Source of the DNA: Hellea sp.
Lineage (GTDB): Bacteria > Pseudomonadota > Alphaproteobacteria > Caulobacterales > Maricaulaceae
Reading direction: 5' to 3'
Length of the DNA stretch: 64,000 bases
Assembly: GCA_013002305.1 (NCBI GenBank)
Contig: JABDKG010000096.1
Coordinates: 50,550 to 114,549 of the forward strand
The stretch's first letter is position 1. Every line of letters begins with the position of its first letter. Both the position numbers and the translations under genes were made by a program. The notes beneath the pieces were generated by a model. The model worked only from the letters and a program-made list of their open reading frames with translations. It was not told the DNA's origin and searched no databases. Shown one piece after another: positions 36,641-46,400 of this stretch.

Positions 36641-37807
36641 TTGACTCATTCAAACTTTAAACGTTCCGTTTTGGGATGTGCTGCGGCGCTCGCCTTTTCG
36701 ATAGGTGCGGCAACATTTGCGAGCGCGCAGTCTGCCGATACAAGCCTGCAATCCGCCGTCGTGATGCCGTCGGACTTTTCAAGGTTTACCCCCCGACCAA
36801 GTAAAGCGACAAAAATCGACTACGCTATGTTTGACGAAGCGCTGACCTATATCGTGATTGATCTGGGGCCGTCTTTGCGGACGCGCGCGTCTAAACCTCA
36901 AGCGACAACCGGTAGCCGCTTTGTTCGCGGACATACATCGCCTTATCGGATGGAGGGAAATCGAGTTACGTTCGACTATATAACCGAAGGATTTGTCGAA
37001 GGTCTTCGCGATTATAGGATGGAACTTGAAGAGATCGGAACACGGATTGATATCGCTACGCTTAGTAGAGACGAGCAGTTGGCGTACTGGTTTAATCTGC
37101 ACAATGTCGCCCTGCTTGAAAAAGTTGCAGAAAACTATCCCATTGACCGGCCTTCAAACGTAAAAGTCAAAATTGGCGACGAAAAATATCCACTGACAGA
37201 CGCGAAATTTTTGACCGTCAAAGCTCAACCTTTGTCGCTCCGCGACATTCGCGAAAATATTGTCTACAAAAACTGGGATGATCCAATGGTCATTTACGGG
37301 TTTTATCGCGGGGATATTGGAAGCCCGAAACTCCAAGACAAGGCATTTGCAGCAAACCGGCTCGACTATTTCCTCGAAGATAATGCCATAGAATTTGTCA
37401 ATTCATTGCGGGGCTTCCGTAAGGGGACTCAAAGCCGATATATTTCGGAAATTTACAGAGAACTCGATGGTACATATTTCACCGATTTCGACAAGGAACT
37501 TCACGCACATTTGCTGAAATATGCCCGCGATGAAGTTCGGGAAGATGTTCAAAGTGGACGTCCGTTCAAGTTTGAAAAATATGAAAGCATGATCTCTGAC
37601 CTGACAGGTGGCCGTCGTCTGGCATCGTCCGGAAACGCGTTGCAGGGCGCGGGTGTTATGCCCCGAGAGGTCGAGCAATTTATGCGTGAAGCCTATGACA
37701 AACGCCGGACGCTTATCAATAACGGCATGATCAAACCAAGGGTCGGTTACGTGATTATCGAAGATATTATTCCTGAAGAAGAAGAGACCAGCTCCAATCC
37801 GGAATAA
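36641..37807 (+). CDS. DUF547-domain secreted protein
   Basis: A 388-residue exported protein with a signal peptide ending TFASAQ. The DUF547 core is recognised by LSRDEQLAYWFNLHNVALLE and MVIYGFYRGDIGSPKLQ. DUF547 proteins are common in marine bacteria; some plant homologues act as peptidase-like regulators, but no role is established here. Start is TTG 36641 with AAGGAGAG directly upstream. A G+C-rich terminator follows at 37830-37855. Confidence 0.85.
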   Translation: MTHSNFKRSVLGCAAALAFSIGAATFASAQSADTSLQSAVVMPSDFSRFTPRPSKATKIDYAMFDEALTYIVIDLGPSLRTRASKPQATTGSRFVRGHTSPYRMEGNRVTFDYITEGFVEGLRDYRMELEEIGTRIDIATLSRDEQLAYWFNLHNVALLEKVAENYPIDRPSNVKVKIGDEKYPLTDAKFLTVKAQPLSLRDIRENIVYKNWDDPMVIYGFYRGDIGSPKLQDKAFAANRLDYFLEDNAIEFVNSLRGFRKGTQSRYISEIYRELDGTYFTDFDKELHAHLLKYARDEVREDVQSGRPFKFEKYESMISDLTGGRRLASSGNALQGAGVMPREVEQFMREAYDKRRTLINNGMIKPRVGYVIIEDIIPEEEETSSNPE

Positions 37808-37824
37808 ATGAAAAGAAAAATGAA

Positions 37825-38877
37825 TTACGAGCGGGTCTTTTGGCCCGCTTTTTTTATTTGCTCAACAGCCCAATTTGCGGCCTCGGCGATAACCGGGTCC
37901 GGGTCATTCGTGAAATCCTTCAGAATAGTAAGATATATTTTAAGCCCACTATTCCCAATAGCGTAGAGCACATTGCGTTTAAACCGCGCCGCGCCAATCC
38001 GTTTAATCGGCGAACCCGCAAATTTTTGGCGAAAATCTGCTTCGCTCAAAGCCGCAAGCTCGGCGAGCTTCGGTGCTTTTAGATCATCTCGCGCAGCAAG
38101 TTTTTGTTCTGCAGCTTGCTGGGCGAATTTATTCCAAGGACAGACTGCAAGACAATCATCACAACCGTATATTCTATTGCCCATTTTGGACCGTAATTTC
38201 TCATCAACGGGTCCATCATGCTCAATCGTCAAATAGGAGATACATTTTCGGGCATCAAGTTTATAGGGCCCCGGAAAGGCGTCGGTCGGGCAAATATCCA
38301 GACAAGCGCGGCAATTGCCGCAATGATCGGTTTCGGGCGCGTCCGGCGTGAGCTCTGCGTCCGTTAATATCGTGCCGAGAAAAAGCCAGCTCCCATATTC
38401 ACGGCTCACCAGATTCGTATGTTTTCCCTGCCATCCAAGACCCGCAAGCTGCGCGATCGGCTTCTCCATCAGAGGCGCCGTATCGACAAAAACTTTAACA
38501 TCGGCCGAAAGATCGTTGGCCAGTAGTCCAGCGGCTTCTTTAAGACGGCCTTTCATGACCTCGTGATAATCTCGGTTTCGGGCATAGACGGATATGGTGG
38601 CAAGCTCGGGCTGTTGCAAATTGGCAAGCGGATCTTCCGCCGGCCCGTAATTCATACCAAGTGAAATAACCGAACGGGCTTGCGGCCACATATTATTGGG
38701 GTGAGCACGCCGCGACAGCGCAGTCTCAAGCCAGTCCATAGAGCCGTGAAAACCCTGACCAACAAAATTCTGCAAAGACTCGTTTTGATTCGCAAAACGA
38801 TCCGTGCGGGTGACAAAGGGCCGGGTGAATCCCAGCGTCTGGCAGCGCATGATAAACCTGCCGGGTAGGGCGGTCAT
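37825..38877 (-). CDS. queG: Epoxyqueuosine reductase QueG
   Basis: QueG reduces epoxyqueuosine to queuosine in tRNA, using cobalamin and two [4Fe-4S] clusters. The iron-sulfur motifs are CGNCRACLDICP and CDDCLAVCPW, each with four Cys. Other family signatures are VYARNRDYHEVMKGRL and GLGWQGKHTNLVSREYGSW. Length is 350 residues, slightly short at the N-terminus. The start overlaps the upstream GST gene as TGATG, which supports ATG 38877. The DUF547 terminator lies within its final codons on the opposite strand. Confidence 0.95.
   Translation of the reverse strand: MTALPGRFIMRCQTLGFTRPFVTRTDRFANQNESLQNFVGQGFHGSMDWLETALSRRAHPNNMWPQARSVISLGMNYGPAEDPLANLQQPELATISVYARNRDYHEVMKGRLKEAAGLLANDLSADVKVFVDTAPLMEKPIAQLAGLGWQGKHTNLVSREYGSWLFLGTILTDAELTPDAPETDHCGNCRACLDICPTDAFPGPYKLDARKCISYLTIEHDGPVDEKLRSKMGNRIYGCDDCLAVCPWNKFAQQAAEQKLAARDDLKAPKLAELAALSEADFRQKFAGSPIKRIGAARFKRNVLYAIGNSGLKIYLTILKDFTNDPDPVIAEAANWAVEQIKKAGQKTRS
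37830..37855 (+). terminator. Terminator of the DUF547 gene, inside the 3' end of queG
   Basis: AGCGGG (37830-37835), 8-nt loop, CCCGCT (37844-37849) and a T-rich run. It also encodes queG C-terminal residues on the minus strand. Read in the queG direction it has no T run. Confidence 0.8.
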
Positions 38878-39554
38878 CAGAAATCCAGATCCGCATAGTG
38901 ACGCGGCGGAATAAGGCCCGGAATATGGTCCTTCAAAAGCGGGCGAAAACTGGGGCGGGACTTCAGCTTCTGATACCAGTTTTTAATATCCGGCACAGAT
39001 TTCCACGGAATTTCACCAAAATAATCAAGACAGGAAATATTCGCGCCGGCGGCGATGTCGGCTAATGAAAATTCCTGTCCTGCAAGCCAGGATCTTTTCT
39101 CTAGCAGCCAGCTCATATAATCAAGGTGAAACTGAAGCTGCTCGCGGCCTTGCCGCAAAGTTGGCGGATGAGGTGCCCCGCCTGCCGTTAGGGTTTTTTC
39201 AAGCCGCTCAGACAGGATGTAGGCATTGACCTCCTCTTGGAACTTATCGTCAAACCAGGCACAGAGCCGGCGTGCTTCGGCCCGGTCTCCCGGTCCGCCT
39301 GGCAACAATATTTGCCTCCCGGAATGATCTTCCGCATATTCACAAATGGCCCGGGAGCCTGTGATAATGATCTGTCCGCCGGGGATAGCCTCAAGTAATA
39401 TTGGCGGCTTTCCTTCCGGTGCCTTTACCAACAATTCCTCGGAAATTTCCCAGGGATTTACGTGTACTAATTTGACGCGCAGCTTCTTCTCTTCAAGCGC
39501 AATACGGACTTGTCGGGATTGCGGGTCTAGGGGCCAATGATAAAGAGTACGCAT
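38877..39554 (-). CDS. Glutathione S-transferase family protein
   Basis: A 225-residue GST. The N-terminal thioredoxin-like part begins RTLYHWPLDPQSRQVRIALE and has an SRAICEYAED segment for glutathione binding. The C-terminal helical domain has YMSWLLEKRSWLAGQEFSLA, then DIAAGANISCLDYFG. The substrate is not known. It overlaps queG by one nucleotide (TGATG), so the two are coupled, though no functional link is obvious. Confidence 0.9.
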   Translation of the reverse strand: MRTLYHWPLDPQSRQVRIALEEKKLRVKLVHVNPWEISEELLVKAPEGKPPILLEAIPGGQIIITGSRAICEYAEDHSGRQILLPGGPGDRAEARRLCAWFDDKFQEEVNAYILSERLEKTLTAGGAPHPPTLRQGREQLQFHLDYMSWLLEKRSWLAGQEFSLADIAAGANISCLDYFGEIPWKSVPDIKNWYQKLKSRPSFRPLLKDHIPGLIPPRHYADLDF

Positions 39555-39590
39555 AATAAAGGTCTTATACCGTCAAGCGGTAATGATTGA

Positions 39591-40583
39591 TTAATCATCA
39601 CCTCTAAAGCGTATATTTCCATGCGTTTCATGGCAACCGGTTGGGTGCGGATGGATCAGAATATCTGCAGCTTTATAAACCTGCATCATACGCTGTTCAG
39701 CTTCCAAAATAACGTCGTGCGCCTGCGACAGAGAAAGCTCCGCATCAAGATCAAGCCGCATCTGAATATGAATATGAGGTCCCGATGCGCGGGTTCTAAG
39801 GTCATGGACGGCCCTGACGGCTTTGTCTTGCATCGCCAGCTTGATAATCAGATCCCGCTCTTCTTCTGGAAGTTCTTGATCCATGAGCTGCGCCCAGGCG
39901 ATACGCGAGATGCGAAGGGCGGTGAACAGAAGCCAGAGCCCCATCAGGATACCGACAACGGTGTCAGCCCGCTTGAGCGGCGTATAGCTGGCAAATAATA
40001 TGCCCGCGATGACAAACATATTGGCAAGCATATCGGCCAGATAATGTGCCCGGTCGCCGCGGACGGCAATTGACCCCGTTGCTCGGATTGCCCACCCTTG
40101 CGCCATGAGTAGCCCAACACTGACAAAAATAAATACGATCAGCGCCCCAATCGCAAGACCCGTCCGCTCCACCGGTTCTGGATTGTCCAAATGTGCAAGC
40201 GCCTCTGTCATAAGGTGCGCTGCCGCGACGACAATCAGGCAGACCTGCAACACTGCTGCAAAACTCTCCGCTTTGCCATGGCCAAACTTATAACTTGCGC
40301 CCGGTTTTTGGACCGCATAGCGCACTGCAACAAATGTTGAAATGGACGCAAACACATCCAAAGCCGAGTGGACCAGAGAGGATAACACCCCGATCGAGTG
40401 GGTCTCTTGATAAATAAAGAACTTACTGATCGCAAAAAACAGGCCTATGGCAACAGCCAAAGCCGTGACCTTGCGTGTAATCTCTGCAGAATCCTCTGGC
40501 GGCATACGGCCAGGGCGACCCCGAAGGACAGGCGCCACATATTCTTCTCGGGATTTCAAAGCTTCCTCGGCCATGCATTCCAT
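39591..40583 (-). CDS. Cation diffusion facilitator metal exporter
   Basis: A 330-residue inner-membrane metal/proton antiporter with about six TM helices and a C-terminal cytosolic metallochaperone-like domain. The transport site is HSALD in TM2 and HYLAD in TM5. In E. coli FieF the TM2 residues are Asp-Asp, so this is a His-Asp/His-Asp set as in many Zn-specific ZnT proteins. Zinc preference is inferred from that, not proven. The start is either ATG 40583 or the fourth codon (MAEEAL). Confidence 0.9.
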   Translation of the reverse strand: MECMAEEALKSREEYVAPVLRGRPGRMPPEDSAEITRKVTALAVAIGLFFAISKFFIYQETHSIGVLSSLVHSALDVFASISTFVAVRYAVQKPGASYKFGHGKAESFAAVLQVCLIVVAAAHLMTEALAHLDNPEPVERTGLAIGALIVFIFVSVGLLMAQGWAIRATGSIAVRGDRAHYLADMLANMFVIAGILFASYTPLKRADTVVGILMGLWLLFTALRISRIAWAQLMDQELPEEERDLIIKLAMQDKAVRAVHDLRTRASGPHIHIQMRLDLDAELSLSQAHDVILEAEQRMMQVYKAADILIHPHPTGCHETHGNIRFRGDD

Positions 40584-40707
40584 CTTTTGTGCAGCGGGCG
40601 TTATAGCATAACTAAATTGAGTGAATAGAGGGAATGTTATCTTATTTTATTGGCTTTACCTGCTTCGGTTGCCACGATAATAGGAGCAAAATTTCAAAGG
40701 GAAAAAC

Positions 40708-43452
40708 ATGTCTTTGCGCCATTTATCTTCGGGATTCGTATTGTGCCTGGCATTGGCCGGATGCAAATCAGGAAACGCTGAAAAATCGAATTTTGCAGCC
40801 AAAACAGACAGTTCCAGCGACGGAATTCCCCATGCCATGTTGCCGGATAATATTGCTCCGACGGCCTATCGGATCGATATGATTATTGATCCGGATGAAT
40901 CGGGATTTTCCGGCCTTGTCGAAATCGATGTTGATATCAAAACGCCGTCTGATAAAATCTGGATACACGCCAAAGAGATGGACGTGAACGGGGCAACAGC
41001 GAAACTCGCTGACGGGTCTGAAGTCAAGCTGGATTTTACGGCTGTTTCTTTGGAAGAGGCCCCGTCCGGAATCGCCTATTTGGCTGCTGAAACGCCACTG
41101 CCAAAAGGCGCAGCTACCCTTTCACTGCCTTATGAAACACCGTTTAATCTCAACCTCAATTCCGCCTATAAGGTTGAGCGCGGTGAAGACGCTTATATCA
41201 TCACTCAATTTGAAGCTCTGGGCGCGCGCGAAGCCTTCCCAAGTTTTGATGAGCCGAGATTCAAGGTTCCTTTTGATATTTCTATAACCGCGCCGGAAGA
41301 TAATTTTGTTTATGCCAATACACCGGAAATCACTCAAAACTCTGATGGTTCGGGCTGGATTCGATATGAATTTGCGCAAACTAAACCCCTGCCTACCTAT
41401 TTGATCGCCTTTGGCGTCGGTCCTTTCGATGTGGTTGAATTTAAAGATATTCCGGCAACAGATGTACGCGACCGTCCAATTCCGCTTCGCGGCATTGCCG
41501 CACGGGGTGAGGGCACGCGGTTCAATTACGCACTGGAGAATACGGCTGGGATTTTGGAGGCGATCGAAAATTATTTTGGAATTCCTTATCCTTATGAAAA
41601 ACTCGATCTGATTGCTGCACCTGACTATGCTTTCGGGGCGATGGAAAACCCCGGCGCGATTGTCTATCTCGAATATTTGCTTTTGATGGATGAGAACGCG
41701 CCGCTCTCTCAAAAACGCGCCTATGCCCGCGTTCACTCTCACGAATTAGCCCACCAATGGTTTGGTAATTTGGTGACGCCGTTTTGGTGGGAAGATATTT
41801 GGCTCAATGAAGCTTTCGCGACATGGATGGGAAATAAAGGAACGGCGCTTTGGCAGCCCGACGGCAATTTTGATCGCAGTACGCTTAAATCTTCTCTCGG
41901 TGCGATGAATCTCGACAGCCTATCTAATACGCGAGCGGTGCGTGAACCGTTAGAGCGCTCTGAAAACGTCCAGCAGCAATTTGACTCTATCACCTATCGG
42001 AAGGGCGGCGGTACGCTGGATATGTTTGAAAGCTATCTCGGCGAGGAGAATTTCCAGAAAGGTGTTCGTCTTCATATGAAGCGCTTCGAGCACGAAGTCG
42101 CAACAGCCGACGACTTTTTTCAAAGTCTTGCCGATGGGTCTGGCAATGACGAAGTCGTTCCAGCAATGAAAAGTTTTGTCGATCAACCCGGGTTGCCTTT
42201 GATTAATGTTGGATATGAATGTGAGGCCGGAAAAAAAACCAAGATATACATGCCGCTAAGTCAAAGCCGCTACGCCCCATTGGGATCAAATATTTCACAG
42301 GGACAGACCTGGCAAATCCCGGTTTGTATTTCGACGTATTGGGAAAATAGCAAGGCTCAAAAATCTTGCATTCTCTTAAAGGAAAAAAATCAGGCAAAAG
42401 GCGACACAAACACGCTGATGGTCAGCGGCGCCCTTGATGGGACCTGTCCTTTAGCGATTATGCCCAATGCAGACGGTGCTGGCTATTACAGATTTACAAT
42501 GGCCGCAGATCAGTGGTCGGCCTTACTTGCGAACTTTGACAAATTGAACACTCGCGAAGCATTAGCAACTCAGGACAGTCTTCTTGCCGCCTATCGCGCC
42601 GGAGAGGTAGATAGTTCTGTCTATCTCCGCGGCGTCGAAGCCTTCGCCAATCATCCGGAATATGATGTTGTTAGCAAGGCGGGTGACCTTTTGGGCTGGA
42701 TGGAAAACCATGTTCCGGAACGCGCGCGCGCCGATTATGAACGGTTTGTCAGGGATATTTACCGGGAAAGGTTTGACCAGATTATCGGAACTGACACGCT
42801 GGAAGGACAGCTTTTGTCCCCAACTCTATTAAGTCGGTTAATTAATCAGGGCGACGCGGCAGATTTACGTGCGGAATTCGCTGCTAAAGCACATGCCTAT
42901 TTATCCGGCGGAAATAAGAGTTCTCTGCCGAGCAATTTGACCGGGCAGGCCTTCGCGGCGGCAATCCTCGAAGATGAGGAGATTGCTTTTGAGCCATTAT
43001 TGGATCTTGCTGCCAATGGATCACCATTGGAAAAGGGAAATGCGCTAAGTGCACTAACCTATGTTAAATCGCCAGATCTTGCGTCGCGCCTGCTCGACAT
43101 AGCGGTCGATGATGATGGCCCGCTCACGGGCCGGCAAAGTACGTCTATTGTTAATGGATTATTATCTAACCCGGATCATTCGGAGCAGAGTTGGCGATGG
43201 TTCAAAGACAATTTCGAACATTATGTGACCAACCGAATTCCCGATGTCCGCCTTTCCAGTGTTCCTGCCTATGCGAGCGGATTTTGCTCGGTCGAGGCGC
43301 GAGATGAGGCGAAGCGCTTTTTCACCGACAATGCTGATCTCATTCCAGGGTATGAGCGGCGTCTGGCTCAGACCATTGAATCCATCGAGCTTTGCACGGC
43401 ATTGAAAACCGAAATGGCGGAAGAAATGGCCGACGCGTTAATCGCGCGTTAA
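40708..43452 (+). CDS. M1-family metalloaminopeptidase lipoprotein
   Basis: A 914-residue aminopeptidase with a lipobox (LALAGCKSG), so attached to a membrane. The exopeptidase motif GAMEN is at 310-314. The zinc motif HELAHQW is at 345-351, followed by WLNEAFATW with the third ligand Glu. A helical ERAP1-like C-terminal half completes the family pattern. It probably releases N-terminal residues from peptides in the periplasm. It lies between the CDF gene and the gltB end (convergent, 6 nt apart). Confidence 0.93.
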   Translation: MSLRHLSSGFVLCLALAGCKSGNAEKSNFAAKTDSSSDGIPHAMLPDNIAPTAYRIDMIIDPDESGFSGLVEIDVDIKTPSDKIWIHAKEMDVNGATAKLADGSEVKLDFTAVSLEEAPSGIAYLAAETPLPKGAATLSLPYETPFNLNLNSAYKVERGEDAYIITQFEALGAREAFPSFDEPRFKVPFDISITAPEDNFVYANTPEITQNSDGSGWIRYEFAQTKPLPTYLIAFGVGPFDVVEFKDIPATDVRDRPIPLRGIAARGEGTRFNYALENTAGILEAIENYFGIPYPYEKLDLIAAPDYAFGAMENPGAIVYLEYLLLMDENAPLSQKRAYARVHSHELAHQWFGNLVTPFWWEDIWLNEAFATWMGNKGTALWQPDGNFDRSTLKSSLGAMNLDSLSNTRAVREPLERSENVQQQFDSITYRKGGGTLDMFESYLGEENFQKGVRLHMKRFEHEVATADDFFQSLADGSGNDEVVPAMKSFVDQPGLPLINVGYECEAGKKTKIYMPLSQSRYAPLGSNISQGQTWQIPVCISTYWENSKAQKSCILLKEKNQAKGDTNTLMVSGALDGTCPLAIMPNADGAGYYRFTMAADQWSALLANFDKLNTREALATQDSLLAAYRAGEVDSSVYLRGVEAFANHPEYDVVSKAGDLLGWMENHVPERARADYERFVRDIYRERFDQIIGTDTLEGQLLSPTLLSRLINQGDAADLRAEFAAKAHAYLSGGNKSSLPSNLTGQAFAAAILEDEEIAFEPLLDLAANGSPLEKGNALSALTYVKSPDLASRLLDIAVDDDGPLTGRQSTSIVNGLLSNPDHSEQSWRWFKDNFEHYVTNRIPDVRLSSVPAYASGFCSVEARDEAKRFFTDNADLIPGYERRLAQTIESIELCTALKTEMAEEMADALIAR

Positions 43453-43458
43453 AGGATA

Positions 43459-46400
43459 TTATTCCGCCGCCTCAGAAAGTGGCTGGGCGAGGCGGCTCAG
43501 CATTTCTTTTGGTACTATTTGCCAAAAATGACCGCGTTCAAGCTCCCACTCCGATAAAAGTTTTTTGGAAAACTCTGACCCGGTCATAAGCGCGTGTTCT
43601 TCTATCAGCGTTTTACATTCTGCTTCCCAATGTTCGGTACCAAAGCGTTGCCATATAACCATGTCCGGATTAACGGCCCGCTCGAAATTACTGTCAGGAT
43701 CATAGACGTAGGCCATTCCGCCAGACATCCCGGCGCCAAAATTGTCGCCTACTGCGCCAATTATCACGACGGTTCCGCCTGTCATATATTCACAGCCATT
43801 CGTTCCGCAACCTTCGACGACCGCTCGAGCGCCTGAATTCCGTACAGCAAATCGTTCGCCTGCGCGCCCGGCCGCGAGGAGCGTTCCGGCAGTTGCGCCA
43901 TAGAGACATGTATTACCGACGATGGCCGACAGGTGGGCATTGATCTTGGATCGTCCTTGCGGCGAGACGATAATCTCGGCACCGGAAAGACCTTTGCCGA
44001 CATAATCATTGGCGTCACCATCAACGATCAAACGTAGTCCTTTGACGCCGAACGCACCGAGGCTTTGGCCCGCCGATCCGCGAAGTCGAATGGTTAGATG
44101 TCCGGGCGGTAAATCGGCATTTCCGAAGGTTCTGTAAATTTCGGAACTTGTACGGGTGCCAACGGCGCGGTGGACATTTTGAACTGTATAGGTCAGGGCA
44201 GTCTTTTCGTTCCGCTCGAAGAATTGACGAGCATCGGCAATAATTAAAGGATCAAGACTATCCGGCACTTCAATCCTGGTTTGGCGGCTATCCTGAACTT
44301 TGCGACTATCCACCCGCGCTAAAATTGGATTGAGATCCAAATCATCTAAATGCTCTGCACCTCTGGACACCTGTGTCAAAAGGTCGGTCCGGCCGATAAT
44401 ATCCTCGAGACGTTCGAAACCGATTTTGGCTAATATTTCGCGCACCTCTTCGGCGATAAAACTCATCAAATTTATGACCTTCTCGGGCGTTCCGGTAAAT
44501 TTTTCGCGTAGGCGTGGGTCCTGGACGCAGACGCCGACGGGGCAGGTATTTGAATGGCATTGACGAACCATGATGCATCCCATTGCCACGAGTGAAAGGG
44601 TCCCGATGCCGAACTCTTCAGCTCCGAGCATTGCCGCAATGACAATGTCGCGCCCGGTCTTGAGTCCGCCGTCAGTTCTTAAGGTGACACCATCTCGCAG
44701 ATTATTTAAGGTCAAGACTTGATGGGCCTCTGACAGTCCCAGCTCCCAAGGCATTCCAGCATATTTAAGAGACGTATTGGGCGAAGCGCCGGTACCGCCA
44801 TTGTGCCCAGCAATCAAAATTGTATCAGCTTTAGCCTTGGCAACGCCGGCCGCGATTGTCCCGACGCCAGTCGAGGCTACCAGCTTTACCGCAACCCGGG
44901 CGGTTGGGTTGATTTGCTTGAGATCATAAATCAACTGGGCCAAGTCTTCGATCGAGTAAATATCATGGTGCGGCGGGGGCGAAATTAGCGTCACGCCTGG
45001 CGTGGCATTACGAAACTTGGCAATCATTTCAGTGACTTTAAAACCCGGGAGTTGACCGCCTTCGCCGGGCTTTGCGCCTTGCGCGACTTTAATCTCAATT
45101 TCCCGGCACTGATTTAGGTATTCTGCCGTTACGCCAAATCGGCCAGAGGCGATTTGTTTAACTGCCGAATTGGGATTGTCGCCGTTTGGTAGAGGTTTAT
45201 AGCGCGATCTGTCTTCGCCGCCTTCGCCGGAAACGGATTTTGCGCCGATCCGATTCATCGCAATGTTAAGTGTTCCGTGAGCCTCGGGTGACAAAGCGCC
45301 TAGCGACATTCCCGGCGTACAAAACCGTCTCCAGATTTCGTTGACGCTTTGAACCCGGCGCGCTGCAATTGGTTTGGCCGTCGGATTTAAATCCAAAAGA
45401 TCACGGATTTGTATGGGTGACTGATTGTTCACGACTTCGGCATAACGTTTGTAAAGCTCGTAATCCTCACGCGTGACCGCCTCCTGCAGCATATGAATCA
45501 TATCCGCCGTATAGGCATGTCGCTCGGACTTGGCACGAACACGGTAAAGGCCGCCGATCGGAAGAGTAATAACCGAGGGGTCAAAAGCGCGCTCATGAAT
45601 TTCGAGCAGCTTTTTTTCGAGGCCTGCCAGACCAATTCCGGAAATCCGGCTGGTCATGCCCGGGAAACATTCTCCAACCAAAGAGCGAGAGAGGCCAAGC
45701 GCTTCAAAGTTGTTGCCGCCACGGTAAGATGAGATAACAGAGATGCCCATTTTGGAAATGATTTTGAGAAGGCCGCCCTCAATAGCTTTTTTATAATTAC
45801 GAGCCGCTGTATCGACATCCATATTAAGAAGGCCGCGTCCAACCCGGTCAGCGAGGCTGTCCTGCGCCATGTAAGCATTAATCGCCGTCGCGCCTGCACC
45901 GATCAGGACGGCAAAGTAATGGGTATCCAGACATTCCGCTGACTGAACAATAATCGAGCAGGAGGAGCGCAGTCCTTTAGAGACCAGATGCGCATGAATG
46001 GCGCCGACCGCGAGGATAACCGGAATGGTCGGACGGGAATCGGACACGGCTTTATCACTAAGGATAATATTTTCGTATCCGTCTTGTACGGCCTGTTCGG
46101 CCTCGGCGCGCACGCGATCCAGCGCTTTTTTAAGCGTCAGTCCAGAACGAGCATCATTAATTGGTTTCTCAAAAGTACAATCCAGATTATAGGACTGCTC
46201 GCTAAACATACCTATAAAACGGTCATACATACCATTTGTCATGACGGGACTATCCAGCACGAGCATTTCACGGGTCTGACTTTCCCCGTCGGATAAGATG
46301 TTACGTAAATTCCGGAAGCGGGTTTTCAGACCCATAACGCGGGTTTCGCGTAGAGGATCAATGGGTGGATTGGTGACCTGGGAGAATTTCTGACGAAAGA

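Noticed and set aside
41122..41742. 206-codon antisense open frame inside the M1 aminopeptidase gene
   Set aside because: The opposite strand carries the GAMEN and HELAH motifs; the antisense frame has no features.
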